From a virus, in IMG/VR virus record IMGVR_UViG_3300033997_000192, positions 1 through 39,992 of that record: 39,992 bases of DNA; one strand, given 5' to 3'. The notes below the pieces were generated by a model. That model ran no database searches and had not been told where the DNA came from. It saw only the letters and a program-made list of their open reading frames with translations. The position numbers and the translations under genes were made by a program. Below are positions 1 through 5,051 of this stretch, piece after piece; the stretch's first letter is position 1, and every line of letters begins with the position of its first letter.

Positions 1-127
1 TCTGAATTCCTTCTTTCATGGCTTCGCTCCTCCAAAACAGGCTGTTATCACCGTCGCGGCGGCCGTTATCAGCGCAACGGCAACGGTGGCGGTGTGCGCC
101 GGGCCCCATCTTTTCGGCGCCGGTCGT
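1..127. repeat. Terminal direct repeat, left copy
   Basis: These 127 bases are identical to 39866-39992. 127 is the usual largest k-mer of common short-read assemblers, so this is most simply the overlap left when a circular or terminally redundant genome is written out linearly. It is not convincing as a biological terminal repeat because it cuts through the coding region of two adjoining genes. Unique genome length would then be 39,865 bp. Confidence 0.9.
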
Positions 128-369
128 TTTTTTACTTCCATGAGTAATTCTGAAAATCGTGATTCCATTACTTTTTCAAATGACGATTGCCTGTCCGTAA
201 GTGATTCAAAACCGGTTTTTTGCTGAATTTCGAGCGTTGCAATTCTGACGTTTGACTCGCCCGTCTCATCTGACATTTTGCGCATGAGGTCGAAAATCTG
301 CCCCGTTTCATCGCGCAAGCGGTCTATATTTTTTTCCATCCCGCCATGTGCGGCGCATGTTTCTTTCAT
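16..369 (-). CDS. Coiled-coil protein with C-terminal membrane segment (lysis block)
   Basis: A 117-residue protein. The N-terminal two thirds is charged and heptad-like (KNIDRLRDETGQIFDLMRK, then a second helix ending in MEVKKRPAPKRW). The C-terminus has one hydrophobic segment (TATVAVALITAAATVITACF). This looks like a tail-anchored membrane protein with a coiled-coil body, as seen in phage haemolysin-XhlA-like or spanin-like lysis proteins, but I cannot name a family. The ATG at 367-369 has no Shine-Dalgarno. It sits 7 nt after a -10 box (see 377-405), suggesting a leaderless message; a TTG at 405 in the same frame is the alternative start. The stop (16-18) overlaps the ATG of the DUF261 gene once the ends are joined, so the two are translationally coupled. 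Confidence 0.75.
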   Translation of the reverse strand: MKETCAAHGGMEKNIDRLRDETGQIFDLMRKMSDETGESNVRIATLEIQQKTGFESLTDRQSSFEKVMESRFSELLMEVKKRPAPKRWGPAHTATVAVALITAAATVITACFGGAKP

Positions 370-376
370 GATTTTT

Positions 377-405
377 ACAATACGCCCGAATGGAGATTTT
401 GGCAA
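377..405 (-). promoter_or_regulatory. Promoter, probably leaderless, for the lysis block
   Basis: On the minus strand TTGCCA (405-400), a 17-nt spacer and TATTGT (382-377) are followed after 7 nt by the ATG at 369. Predicted transcription start coincides with the start codon. The same arrangement recurs at six other genes in this genome. Confidence 0.55.
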
Positions 406-422
406 GTATCGAAAAATACCGC

Positions 423-459
423 TTGCATTATAATTTATTGTATGTTATAACAGTTATAA
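423..459. promoter_or_regulatory. Palindromic operator and AT-rich promoter region of the early block
   Basis: TTATAACAGTTATAA at 445-459 is a perfect 7+1+7 dyad. It overlaps a plus-strand promoter-like pair TTGCAT (423-428), 16-nt spacer, TTATAA (445-450) that would drive the tRNA and early genes. Position between the divergent lysis and early units fits a repressor binding site. The binding protein is unknown. Confidence 0.5.
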
Positions 460-503
460 AGACCCCATATAACGGTTGATCTCGTTGACTGTTTGTGGTG
501 GTG

Positions 504-588
504 TCCGATGATGCAGGGCGATTACGACTCGCATGACATGGCTGTCTGTTTTTACAGTCCTAATCTGGTTCGATTCCAGATGTCGGAA
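504..588 (+). tRNA. tRNA-like element, non-canonical
   Basis: A 7-bp acceptor stem TCCGATG/TGTCGGA (504-510 with 581-587, including G-T pairs) encloses a canonical T arm (TCTGG TTCGATT CCAGA, 564-580). The only anticodon-arm candidate is GCTGT/ACAGT (541-545 with 554-558), whose loop CTGTTTTT has 8 nt rather than 7. The D-arm region (511-540) is about ten bases too long. It is therefore a degraded tRNA, an unusual tRNA (an 8-nt anticodon loop can cause +1 decoding), or a tRNA mimic. It lies just upstream of two ordinary tRNAs in the same orientation. No amino-acid identity is assigned. Confidence 0.4.
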
Positions 589-639
589 AACGGTAGCTAC
601 TTACGATAGGAGCCACGGCAGCCGGAGAGACGGCGTTTT

Positions 640-713
640 GCACCGTTAGCTCAGTTGGTTGGAGCGGCGCACTCATAATGCGCGGGTCGGTGGTTCAAAT
701 CCATCACGGTGCA
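640..713 (+). tRNA. tRNA with CAU anticodon (Met or Ile2)
   Basis: Full cloverleaf: acceptor GCACCGT/ACGGTGC with discriminator A at 713, D arm with AGCTCAGTTGG, anticodon stem GCGCA/TGCGC around loop CTCATAA (anticodon CAT at 674-676), and T loop TTCAAAT. Whether it is elongator Met or a lysidine-modified Ile2 tRNA cannot be decided from sequence alone. CCA is not encoded. Phage tRNAs often supplement codons rarer in the host. Confidence 0.93.
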
Positions 714-716
714 ATA

Positions 717-838
717 GTCTCGTATGAGACGAACAAACAACCAGGTCGCCGGGGGCCGCAGAAAAGAACAAGCCGGACGTATTAATTTATGTTATGAATT
801 TAATAGCACCCGCGTGGCTCCGTTGGAGATCGCGGGAC
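717..838 (+). other. Inter-tRNA spacer with two strong hairpins
   Basis: No gene is seen between the two tRNAs. GTCTC-GTAT-GAGAC (717-730) forms a hairpin directly after the first tRNA. CCCGCG...CGCGGG with an inner CTCC/GGAG stem (about 809-838) directly precedes the second. They may guide processing of the tRNA precursor by RNases; this is inference. Confidence 0.4.
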
Positions 839-840
839 CC

Positions 841-914
841 GCCTGCATAGCTCAGTTGGTCAGAGCGCGTGATTTGTAATCTCGAGGTCGCAGGTTCGAA
901 TCCTGCTGTTGGCT
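841..914 (+). tRNA. tRNA-Thr (UGU)
   Basis: Cloverleaf with acceptor GCCTGCA/TGTTGGC (one T-T mismatch, one G-T pair), D arm with AGCTCAGTTGG, anticodon loop TTTGTAA (anticodon TGT at 875-877) and T arm GCAGG-TTCGAAT-CCTGC. Discriminator is T at 914; CCA is not encoded. The acceptor mismatch is tolerable in phage tRNAs. The gene downstream starts only 25 nt later. Confidence 0.88.
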
Positions 915-938
915 TATTTTTTAGGAGGATTATTCAAC

Positions 939-1127
939 ATGGCTAAACCGAAAAACGGTGTCAAAGCGTTCGACGATTCGGTGCGTATCCTGTGTGACAA
1001 GAAATGGCATTCGCGGTATATTCGCATGTGCGAGGTGATGGGATTCAACAAGTCCGAGCATATCCGCACGAACATGGACAATGAAATCAAGCTGTTCGAG
1101 GAGACGCACCCCGAGGCCGTGAAGTGA
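939..1127 (+). CDS. Small phage protein, ribbon-helix-helix-like tail
   Basis: A 62-residue basic protein with start ATG behind a strong TAGGAGG site. The sequence FDDSVRILCDKKWHSRYIRMCEVMGFNKSEHIRTNMDNEI reads as two helices with a conserved-looking GFNKSEHIR turn, as in ribbon-helix-helix DNA-binding proteins. I infer a DNA-binding or regulatory role with low certainty. Its stop overlaps the GTG start of the next gene by 4 nt, so the pair is co-translated. Confidence 0.75.
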   Translation: MAKPKNGVKAFDDSVRILCDKKWHSRYIRMCEVMGFNKSEHIRTNMDNEIKLFEETHPEAVK

Positions 1128-1402
1128 GCGAATACGTTTCCGCTCAAGCCGTAATTGAACAAGCGGTAAGCGTGTTCGGTGCAGAACGCCAGACGCGGAA
1201 GGCGGTCGAGGAATTGACTGAGCTTTCCCTGGCTCTCCAGCGCGCTCTCGAAGGCCGCGGCGACAATGACAATATTTGCGAGGAAATCGCGGACGTTGAA
1301 ATCATGATCGCGCAACTTCGTTTTATTTTCTTTTCTGGTAAAATCGACGAATGGAAGGATAAAAAGATTGCCCGCCTTGCCGCAAAGATCAAAGCGCAAT
1401 AA
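1124..1402 (+). CDS. MazG-like nucleotide pyrophosphohydrolase
   Basis: 92 residues with a GTG start overlapping the previous stop. KAVEELTELSLALQRAL followed by EEIADVEIMIAQLRFIF is the alpha-helical MazG/all-alpha NTP-PPase pattern (EExxEL ... ExxDV), in which acidic residues bind magnesium and the enzyme hydrolyses NTPs or dNTPs to monophosphates. Phages use such enzymes to adjust nucleotide pools or ppGpp. Length is that of the short phage forms. It belongs to the early operon with the DUF1064 and RecT genes; the next gene starts inside its 3' end. Confidence 0.8.
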   Translation: MSEYVSAQAVIEQAVSVFGAERQTRKAVEELTELSLALQRALEGRGDNDNICEEIADVEIMIAQLRFIFFSGKIDEWKDKKIARLAAKIKAQ

Positions 1403-1733
1403 ATATGGCGCCATCAAAGTAGAAATTGATGGAACGAAATACGACAGCCGGAAAGAGGCGCGGCGCGGAGAGGAGTTAAAAATGCTCGAACGCGTCGGCG
1501 TCATATCAGATCTTCTCTTCCAGGTGCGTTTTACGCTCCAAAGCAGTTTTATCCGTAATGGAAAGAAAATACTCCCTATCGAATACATCGCCGATGCCGT
1601 ATATGTCGAGAACGGAATGACCATCGTCGAGGATACGAAAAGCATAATTACCCAAAAAAAAGAATCCTACCGCCTCAAAAAGAAACTTTTCCTTTTCAAA
1701 TACCCCGATTTAACCTTTCGCGAAAATATCTAG
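1368..1733 (+). CDS. DUF1064 family PD-(D/E)XK nuclease-like protein
   Basis: 121 residues. KYGAIKVEIDGTKYDSRKEARRGEEL is the DUF1064 signature, with a conserved SRKEARR helix. Later, IEYIADAVYVENGMTIVEDTKS supplies D...(E/D)xK, the probable nuclease catalytic residues. The family is phage-borne and thought to be a Holliday-junction resolvase or related endonuclease. TTG at 1368 is chosen because it follows GAAGGA at good spacing; a second TTG at 1377 is possible. It overlaps the MazG-like gene by 35 nt. Together with the RecT-like gene it makes a recombination/repair module. Confidence 0.8.
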   Translation: MPALPQRSKRNKYGAIKVEIDGTKYDSRKEARRGEELKMLERVGVISDLLFQVRFTLQSSFIRNGKKILPIEYIADAVYVENGMTIVEDTKSIITQKKESYRLKKKLFLFKYPDLTFRENI

Positions 1734-1741
1734 CTTTTCTC

Positions 1742-1748
1742 TTGCAAT
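1742..1748 (+). promoter_or_regulatory. TTGCAAT motif in a probable promoter region
   Basis: The AT-rich gap 1734-1790 holds TTGCAAT directly before GATATAATC. The TATAAT at 1751-1756 is a good -10 candidate, but its -35 is weak. The same TTGCAAT heptamer occurs in five other promoter gaps of this genome. Confidence 0.35.
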
Positions 1749-1790
1749 AGATATAATCTTGTGTTACCATAGATTATATGGAGGTGCATC

Positions 1791-2018
1791 GTGCCTGAAT
1801 CACAAAATGTCAGGTATTGCGGTGGGAAAGTCTGCTATACCGAACGCGAAGCGGGAAACGTCATTAATTCGGCAAAAAAAGGACGGCGCGGATATCGACA
1901 TGGCGGACCGGTCAACGTTCGCTCTGGTAGAAAGGAAATACCCAAGCGGAAGTATTTCTGCCGTGATTGCGGGATGTGGCATGTAACACACTTTAGTTAC
2001 TACAAGGGCAAGGAGTGA
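1791..2018 (+). CDS. Small zinc-ribbon-like phage protein
   Basis: 75 residues, GTG start behind GGAGG. RYCGGKVCYTEREAG near the N-terminus and FCRDCGMWHVTHFSY at the C-terminus give Cys/His pairs typical of small phage proteins with a zinc ribbon (the CxxCxxWH ending is common). The middle is very basic. Function unknown; nucleic-acid binding is plausible. An overlapping frame (1759-1986) is discarded in favour of this one because of the ribosome site and the motif. Confidence 0.75.
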   Translation: MPESQNVRYCGGKVCYTEREAGNVINSAKKGRRGYRHGGPVNVRSGRKEIPKRKYFCRDCGMWHVTHFSYYKGKE

Positions 2019-2021
2019 AGA

Positions 2022-2243
2022 ATGAAAAGGAATGACGGAGGGAGCGCGTTTCCGGTAGACGCATCATGTTATCCGGTTGTGATTAAGAACCCCGGCATGT
2101 CCCTGCGCGATTATTTTGCGGGACAGGCTTTGTGTGGAATGCTGGCAAGCGAACAGGATGGCTGTTTCTACGAGACGGAATCTTGCGCGGTTCGTGCATA
2201 TAAGTTCGCCGACGCGATGATCGCGGAACGCGAAAAGGAGTAG
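2022..2243 (+). CDS. Small phage protein, GMSLRDYFA family
   Basis: 73 residues. It starts GGSAFPVD and carries PGMSLRDYFAGQAL followed by AYKFADAMIAERE, a combination seen in many phage early genes of unknown function. It sits 3 nt after the previous stop and 3 nt before the RecT-like gene, with AGGAGT-type ribosome sites, so it belongs to the recombination operon. No catalytic motif is seen. Confidence 0.8.
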   Translation: MKRNDGGSAFPVDASCYPVVIKNPGMSLRDYFAGQALCGMLASEQDGCFYETESCAVRAYKFADAMIAEREKE

Positions 2244-2246
2244 AGA

Positions 2247-3230
2247 ATGAGTGATTCAAGAGAAATTGCGATTGCTCCGGTAACATTTGGAGAGCTTCGA
2301 GAGATGGCAGAAACAATGGCTGCGTCTGGTATGTTCGGCAAAAACCCCGCGCAGATGATGAGTCTGATGCTCATTGCGCAAGCAGAAAACCTCCATCCCG
2401 CTCTCGCGGCTATGGAATACGACGTAATACAGGGACGCCCCGCTCTCAAGGGACAGGCTGCTCTTGCCAGGTTCCAGCAGTCGGGCGGATCTGTCGAGTG
2501 GAAAGTAAAGTCTGACGCCGAGGCGCGCGCCGTGTTTTCTCACCCACGCGGCGGATCACTCGAGGTTTCATGGACAATGGAGAGAGCCAAAAAAATGGGT
2601 CTCGACCAGAAAGACAACTGGAGAAAGCAGCCGGGTGTCATGCTCTCGTGGAGATGCGTTGCCGAGGGAGTCCGCGCCGTTTATCCCGCATGCCTGAACC
2701 GAATGTACCTCTCGGAAGAGGCGCAGGACTTCGAGCCTATGAGGAACGTAACGCCGGAGAGCAAGCCGGCACCTCGTAGCATCGAAACGTCGACATCCGC
2801 CGAATCCAAAAAGGACAATTCGTCCGTAGACACTTCAAAGAAATTGGCACCCTGCGCCGCTCAGATCAAGGCTGCCGAGAACGCCAAAAATCTCGCGGCT
2901 GCTGGCAAGCCCGATATCGACAAGGAAACGAAATCGCGTCTTTGGTCGGAATCTGGCAAAAAGGACGCCGTATACTGGAAACTGGTCTGCATCGAGCAGG
3001 AAAACCTCCTTGCGTCTCCTATCCAGAATGAACAGGAACCCGACAACACCGGCGATCTGTTCGGCGACCCCGTGCAGGAGATCATCGTCGAGCTTGAGGG
3101 CTGGATTGAATCAGACTCTGCGCCTCCGGCCATGCGTGAGGAGATCAGGTCTACCATCGAGAGCGGAGAAAATGACGTCCGCAAGCTGCGCGCGCTGCTT
3201 GATAAAGTAATCGCCGCGGCTGGACAGTAA
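2247..3230 (+). CDS. RecT-like single-strand annealing protein
   Basis: 327 residues. Residues 1-150 match the phage RecT/Bet pattern: REMAETMAASGMFGKNPAQMM, then AENLHPALAAMEYDVIQGRPALKGQAALARF, with the GxPAL core. Such proteins anneal complementary single strands during recombination and replication. The C-terminal half is low-complexity and acidic (poly-E/S, LEGWIESDSAPPAMREEI), possibly a partner-binding tail. The nuclease partner is probably the DUF1064 protein upstream. The stop lies just before an inverted repeat and the left junction of integron cassette array 1, so array genes are probably cotranscribed with it. Confidence 0.8.
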   Translation: MSDSREIAIAPVTFGELREMAETMAASGMFGKNPAQMMSLMLIAQAENLHPALAAMEYDVIQGRPALKGQAALARFQQSGGSVEWKVKSDAEARAVFSHPRGGSLEVSWTMERAKKMGLDQKDNWRKQPGVMLSWRCVAEGVRAVYPACLNRMYLSEEAQDFEPMRNVTPESKPAPRSIETSTSAESKKDNSSVDTSKKLAPCAAQIKAAENAKNLAAAGKPDIDKETKSRLWSESGKKDAVYWKLVCIEQENLLASPIQNEQEPDNTGDLFGDPVQEIIVELEGWIESDSAPPAMREEIRSTIESGENDVRKLRALLDKVIAAAGQ

Positions 3231-3239
3231 TCGTTCATG

Positions 3240-3281
3240 GGCTGAACATCTTATACTGTTCAGCCTAATATATGTTAGATG
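3240..3281 (+). other. Left junction of cassette array 1 (attI-like or secondary integration site)
   Basis: GGCTGAACA (3240-3248) and TGTTCAGCC (3256-3264) form a perfect 9-bp inverted repeat. It is followed by CTAATATATG|TTAGAT (about 3263-3281), where the bar marks the expected integron crossover. The same CTAATATATGTTAG block, also preceded by GGCTGAACAG, occurs at 37806-37833 at the start of array 2, after an unrelated gene. No R''/L'' half is recognisable, so this is not a full attC. It may be an attI-like site, a truncated attC, or a favoured phage site. Confidence 0.6.
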
Positions 3282-3289
3282 GATTCTTT

Positions 3290-3318
3290 AGCAGGATACC
3301 GGCTTACGGCCACTATCC
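3290..3318 (+). other. Leader hairpin of cassette 1
   Basis: AGGATA and TATCCT pair around a CCGG/GGCC-rich inner stem in the untranslated leader between the recombination point and the start codon of cassette 1. All five cassettes have an inverted repeat at this place. Confidence 0.45.
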
Positions 3319-3344
3319 TGACACGAACTAAACCGGAGGCAATC

Positions 3345-3518
3345 ATGACTGTATGGGTTGTAGAGTTTGACCGCGAAGACGACTATCACGAGGTTGTCGG
3401 GGTTTATGCAAACGAAGACCTTGCGACAACAGCGCGGCTTGAACGCGCGGCAGAAGAGGACGAAGACGCGGACGAGTTTTCCGTGAGCATTGAAGAGTTT
3501 GAAGTTGTCGGCATCTAA
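3345..3518 (+). CDS. Cassette 1 acidic small protein
   Basis: 57 residues from an ATG behind CCGGAGG. It starts TVWVVEFDREDDYHEVVGVYANEDLA and is very acidic toward the end (EEDEDADEF). It resembles small phage proteins that begin with a VWVVE-like strand and a 'GVFA' turn, of unknown function. The stop codon TAA lies inside the R'' box of the attC at 3513, the normal arrangement for an integron gene cassette (one ORF plus one attC). An extension to 3279 would read through the leader hairpin and is rejected. Confidence 0.75.
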   Translation: MTVWVVEFDREDDYHEVVGVYANEDLATTARLERAAEEDEDADEFSVSIEEFEVVGI

Positions 3519-3576
3519 CAACTGCTTCAACCTGACTCAACGCAGTAGCGTTTCGCAGGTTAAGCAAATGTTAGGC
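3513..3576 (+). other. attC: attC site 1 (integron recombination site)
   Basis: R'' ATCTAAC (3513-3519) and R' GTTAGGC (3570-3576) flank L'' GCTTCAACCTG and L' CAGGTTAAGC. L'' and L' are complementary except for one extra C in L'', which leaves a single extrahelical G on the folded bottom strand, as required for IntI recognition. The terminal structure is AACGC-AGTA-GCGTT. 64 bp is a typical short attC. Confidence 0.93.
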
Positions 3577-3583
3577 TGACAAC

Positions 3584-3612
3584 TACGGCATAACCGCAAG
3601 CGGTTATACCGA
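3584..3612 (+). other. Leader hairpin of cassette 2
   Basis: GGCATAACCGC/GCGGTTATACC is an inverted repeat in the leader. The leader from the crossover to the ribosome site (GACAACTACGGCATAACCGC and ACACGTTGCAAAAGG) is nearly identical to that of cassette 4 at 37834-37885, although the proteins differ. Confidence 0.55.
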
Positions 3613-3634
3613 CACGTTGCAAAAGGAGAAGGAA

Positions 3635-3829
3635 ATGATAGGAACGCTTGATATTGAGATTTACGAAAAGGCCGGTGCTGATGGCTGGGTAAAAAGTTGG
3701 GCACAAGCAAAATATCTTGCCCATGGCTTTGAGGATGTTTTGTGGACAGATGATATTGACGAGGCTTTTGCTTTCTTAAAGCAAAGCATAATAGACAAAG
3801 AAAGAAGCCTAACAATCGCTTCGACCTGA
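3635..3829 (+). CDS. Cassette 2 small protein with attC-encoded tail
   Basis: 64 residues from ATG behind AAAGGAG; an upstream in-frame TTG at 3617 is rejected. It reads MIGTLDIEIYEKAGADGWV, then AQAKYLAHGFEDVLWTDDIDEAFAFLKQ, a compact alpha/beta small protein of no family I recognise. Translation continues through R'' of the attC at 3807, so the last residues (SLTIAST) come from the recombination site. A cassette-5 protein ends in the near-identical LTTAST for the same reason. Confidence 0.7.
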   Translation: MIGTLDIEIYEKAGADGWVKSWAQAKYLAHGFEDVLWTDDIDEAFAFLKQSIIDKERSLTIAST

Positions 3830-3866
3830 CAAAATAGTAATTTTGCAGGTCAAGCGTATGTTAGGA
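3807..3866 (+). other. attC: attC site 2
   Basis: R'' GCCTAAC (3807-3813), R' GTTAGGA (3860-3866), L'' CGCTTCGACCTG, L' CAGGTCAAGCG. Relative to site 1 the L arms changed AACCTG/CAGGTT to GACCTG/CAGGTC, a compensatory change that keeps the stem, while the unpaired C stays. Terminal hairpin CAAAAT-AGTA-ATTTTG differs completely in sequence but not in shape. Confidence 0.93.
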
Positions 3867-3927
3867 CGACGGACAGCCGCATATCGGCTACGCCAATACG
3901 CGGACAATCCGCGAAAGGAGAAAGAGG

Positions 3928-4176
3928 ATGACTTGTAAAGGATGCAAACACTGGATCGATGACACGCCTGATTATGACAAGATTATGCACCCCGAAGACT
4001 ATGACACTGGCGAAGAAATGAAAATGCCGTTTTCTGTCAAAAAGTGCAAACACCCAGGAATTACGCTTTTCGAGCGCAATCCCGATCCGAAAGGCGTTTC
4101 TCTTTGTGATGGCTCGGACTACAGGGCAACTATGTATACCGGCCCTGACTATGGATGTGTAAACGGAGAATCCTAA
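3928..4176 (+). CDS. Cassette 3 cysteine-rich small protein
   Basis: 82 residues from ATG behind AAAGGAGAAAGAGG. CKGCKHW at residues 3-9 and KKCKHPG near residue 50, plus two later Cys (SLCDG, YGCVN), suggest a small zinc-binding fold; similar 'CKGCKHW' proteins occur in phages and prophages without known function. The leader has GCGGACAATCCGC and CCGCATATCGGC inverted repeats. The stop is the TAA inside R'' of the attC at 4171. Confidence 0.75.
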   Translation: MTCKGCKHWIDDTPDYDKIMHPEDYDTGEEMKMPFSVKKCKHPGITLFERNPDPKGVSLCDGSDYRATMYTGPDYGCVNGES

Positions 4177-4229
4177 CACATGGATCAACTTGGCAACGCT
4201 TCGCGTTGCAAGTTATCCAAATGTTGTCC
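4171..4229 (+). other. attC: attC site 3, last of array 1
   Basis: R'' TCCTAAC (4171-4177), L'' TGGATCAACTTG, L' CAAGTTATCCA and terminal hairpin GCAACGC-TTC-GCGTTGC. The L arms again pair perfectly once a single C is left out. R' is GTTGTCC (4223-4229), off consensus after GTT. This is expected for the last site of an array, where bases right of the crossover G belong to the insertion target. Confidence 0.88.
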
Positions 4230-4258
4230 GCCCGGAGTCATTAGATTCCGGGCTTTTT
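4230..4258 (+). terminator. Intrinsic terminator after cassette array 1
   Basis: GCCCGGA/TCCGGGC (7-bp stem, 10-nt loop) followed by TTTTT. It begins one base after the attC, so the array was inserted between the RecT-like gene and its terminator, and cassette genes use the early operon's transcript. Confidence 0.85.
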
Positions 4259-4282
4259 ATCGTTTTTTCATGCGTTTATCTA

Positions 4283-4311
4283 TTGCAATGTATTACAATC
4301 CGTTGTATGAT
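4283..4311 (+). promoter_or_regulatory. Sigma70-type promoter
   Basis: TTGCAA (4283-4288), 17-nt spacer, TATGAT (4306-4311). The spacer carries TGCAATGTATTACA (4285-4298), which differs by one base from the perfect TGTAAT-N2-ATTACA palindrome at 37441, so the same regulator may act at both. Confidence 0.7.
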
Positions 4312-4345
4312 TCTATCAGGTTGAGAGACCGAAAGGAGCGTAGCC

Positions 4346-4675
4346 GTGAATGTAATTCCGTTAAACTTTTATCTTCCGAAAGCTCTTTATTATCGAGCGC
4401 AACGACCTGGATATTGCCGTAATTGTGGTGATAAAATAATTTTCTCCCGAGCCCCGTACAGTGTTTCCCGTTTCGACTATGGCGGAGAAACATTGACGCA
4501 TCTATACGAAAGCAGAACGTGCGGAGCTTGCGAGAAATGCCTTGACGAGATCGCTAACAAACTTGCTTCGCTCCCTGTTCGCGCGCCGCTCCCCGAATTC
4601 CGCCGGTATGAAATGCTTGGCAAGGACTCGGAAGATCATATCGCTACAATTACCTATATCGATGAAAATCTGTAA
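4346..4675 (+). CDS. Zinc-ribbon-like protein, early operon 2
   Basis: 109 residues, GTG start behind GAAAGGAG. GYCRNCGDKIIF and CGACEKCLDEI supply two CxxC pairs, a probable single zinc-ribbon site. Many phages encode such proteins of unknown function. First gene of a four-gene run (4346-5244) read from the promoter at 4283. No catalytic motif is seen. Confidence 0.75.
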   Translation: MNVIPLNFYLPKALYYRAQRPGYCRNCGDKIIFSRAPYSVSRFDYGGETLTHLYESRTCGACEKCLDEIANKLASLPVRAPLPEFRRYEMLGKDSEDHIATITYIDENL

Positions 4676-4686
4676 GGAGGATTTGA

Positions 4687-4863
4687 ATGTACAAAGAAAA
4701 CACCCTCGGCGACCTGTCAAAGACGCCCGCCGAGCGGTGCGTGAGGAATCCGTCAAGTTGTGACAAAACGTGCGTGTTCTGGCCTTCGCCGAAGGCTTGC
4801 GGAAGATCGTCATGCCCGTTCAAACGTTCGGCTAAAGCACCGAAAAAGGAGATTAAACTATGA
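4687..4863 (+). CDS. Cysteine-rich 58-residue protein
   Basis: A short gene with a perfect AAGGAGG site 6-7 nt before ATG 4687. The product has six Cys (ERCVRN, SSCDKTCVFW, KACGRSSCPF) and a basic tail (KRSAKAPKKEIKL), so it probably binds zinc and nucleic acid. The stop TGA overlaps the next ATG as ATGA (4860-4863), coupling translation. Family unknown. Confidence 0.75.
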   Translation: MYKENTLGDLSKTPAERCVRNPSSCDKTCVFWPSPKACGRSSCPFKRSAKAPKKEIKL

Positions 4864-5051
4864 TTACCCTGCGAGAGTACATCAAGATCAGAAAGAAGGT
4901 TCGCGAGGATAATCTCGCCGAAGTGGTCGACCTTCCGACGGAACTTTCCAGGAATCGCGGGATCATCAGGGAACTCGATTCCATACTTGCCCAGCTCGAT
5001 GACGAAACACTCGACAGCGAGATCAATTTCAGGGATGCGTTCCATGGCTGA
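4860..5051 (+). CDS. Small helical protein
   Basis: 63 residues: LREYIKIRKKVREDNLAEVVDLPTELSRNRGIIRELDSILAQLDDET. Charged and helical with no recognisable family. Starts by ATGA overlap with the previous gene and overlaps the next gene by 8 nt, so it is part of a compact translation unit. Confidence 0.7.
   Translation: MITLREYIKIRKKVREDNLAEVVDLPTELSRNRGIIRELDSILAQLDDETLDSEINFRDAFHG

Noticed and set aside
914-1645. A 243-codon minus-strand frame opposite the small early genes.
   Set aside because: Lacks ribosome site and motifs, and it crosses three plus-strand genes with overlapping starts typical of phage.
3240-3281. Rho-independent terminator after the RecT-like gene.
   Set aside because: The 9-bp hairpin is not followed by a T-run, and its flanking core recurs at array 2.
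3279-3344. Longer N-terminus for the cassette 1 gene.
   Set aside because: It would run through the leader hairpin; the ATG at 3345 has CCGGAGG at good spacing.
3513-4229. CRISPR array.
   Set aside because: The repeated units are about 60 bp with divergent centres and 230-300 bp of coding sequence between; spacing and structure are those of attC cassettes.
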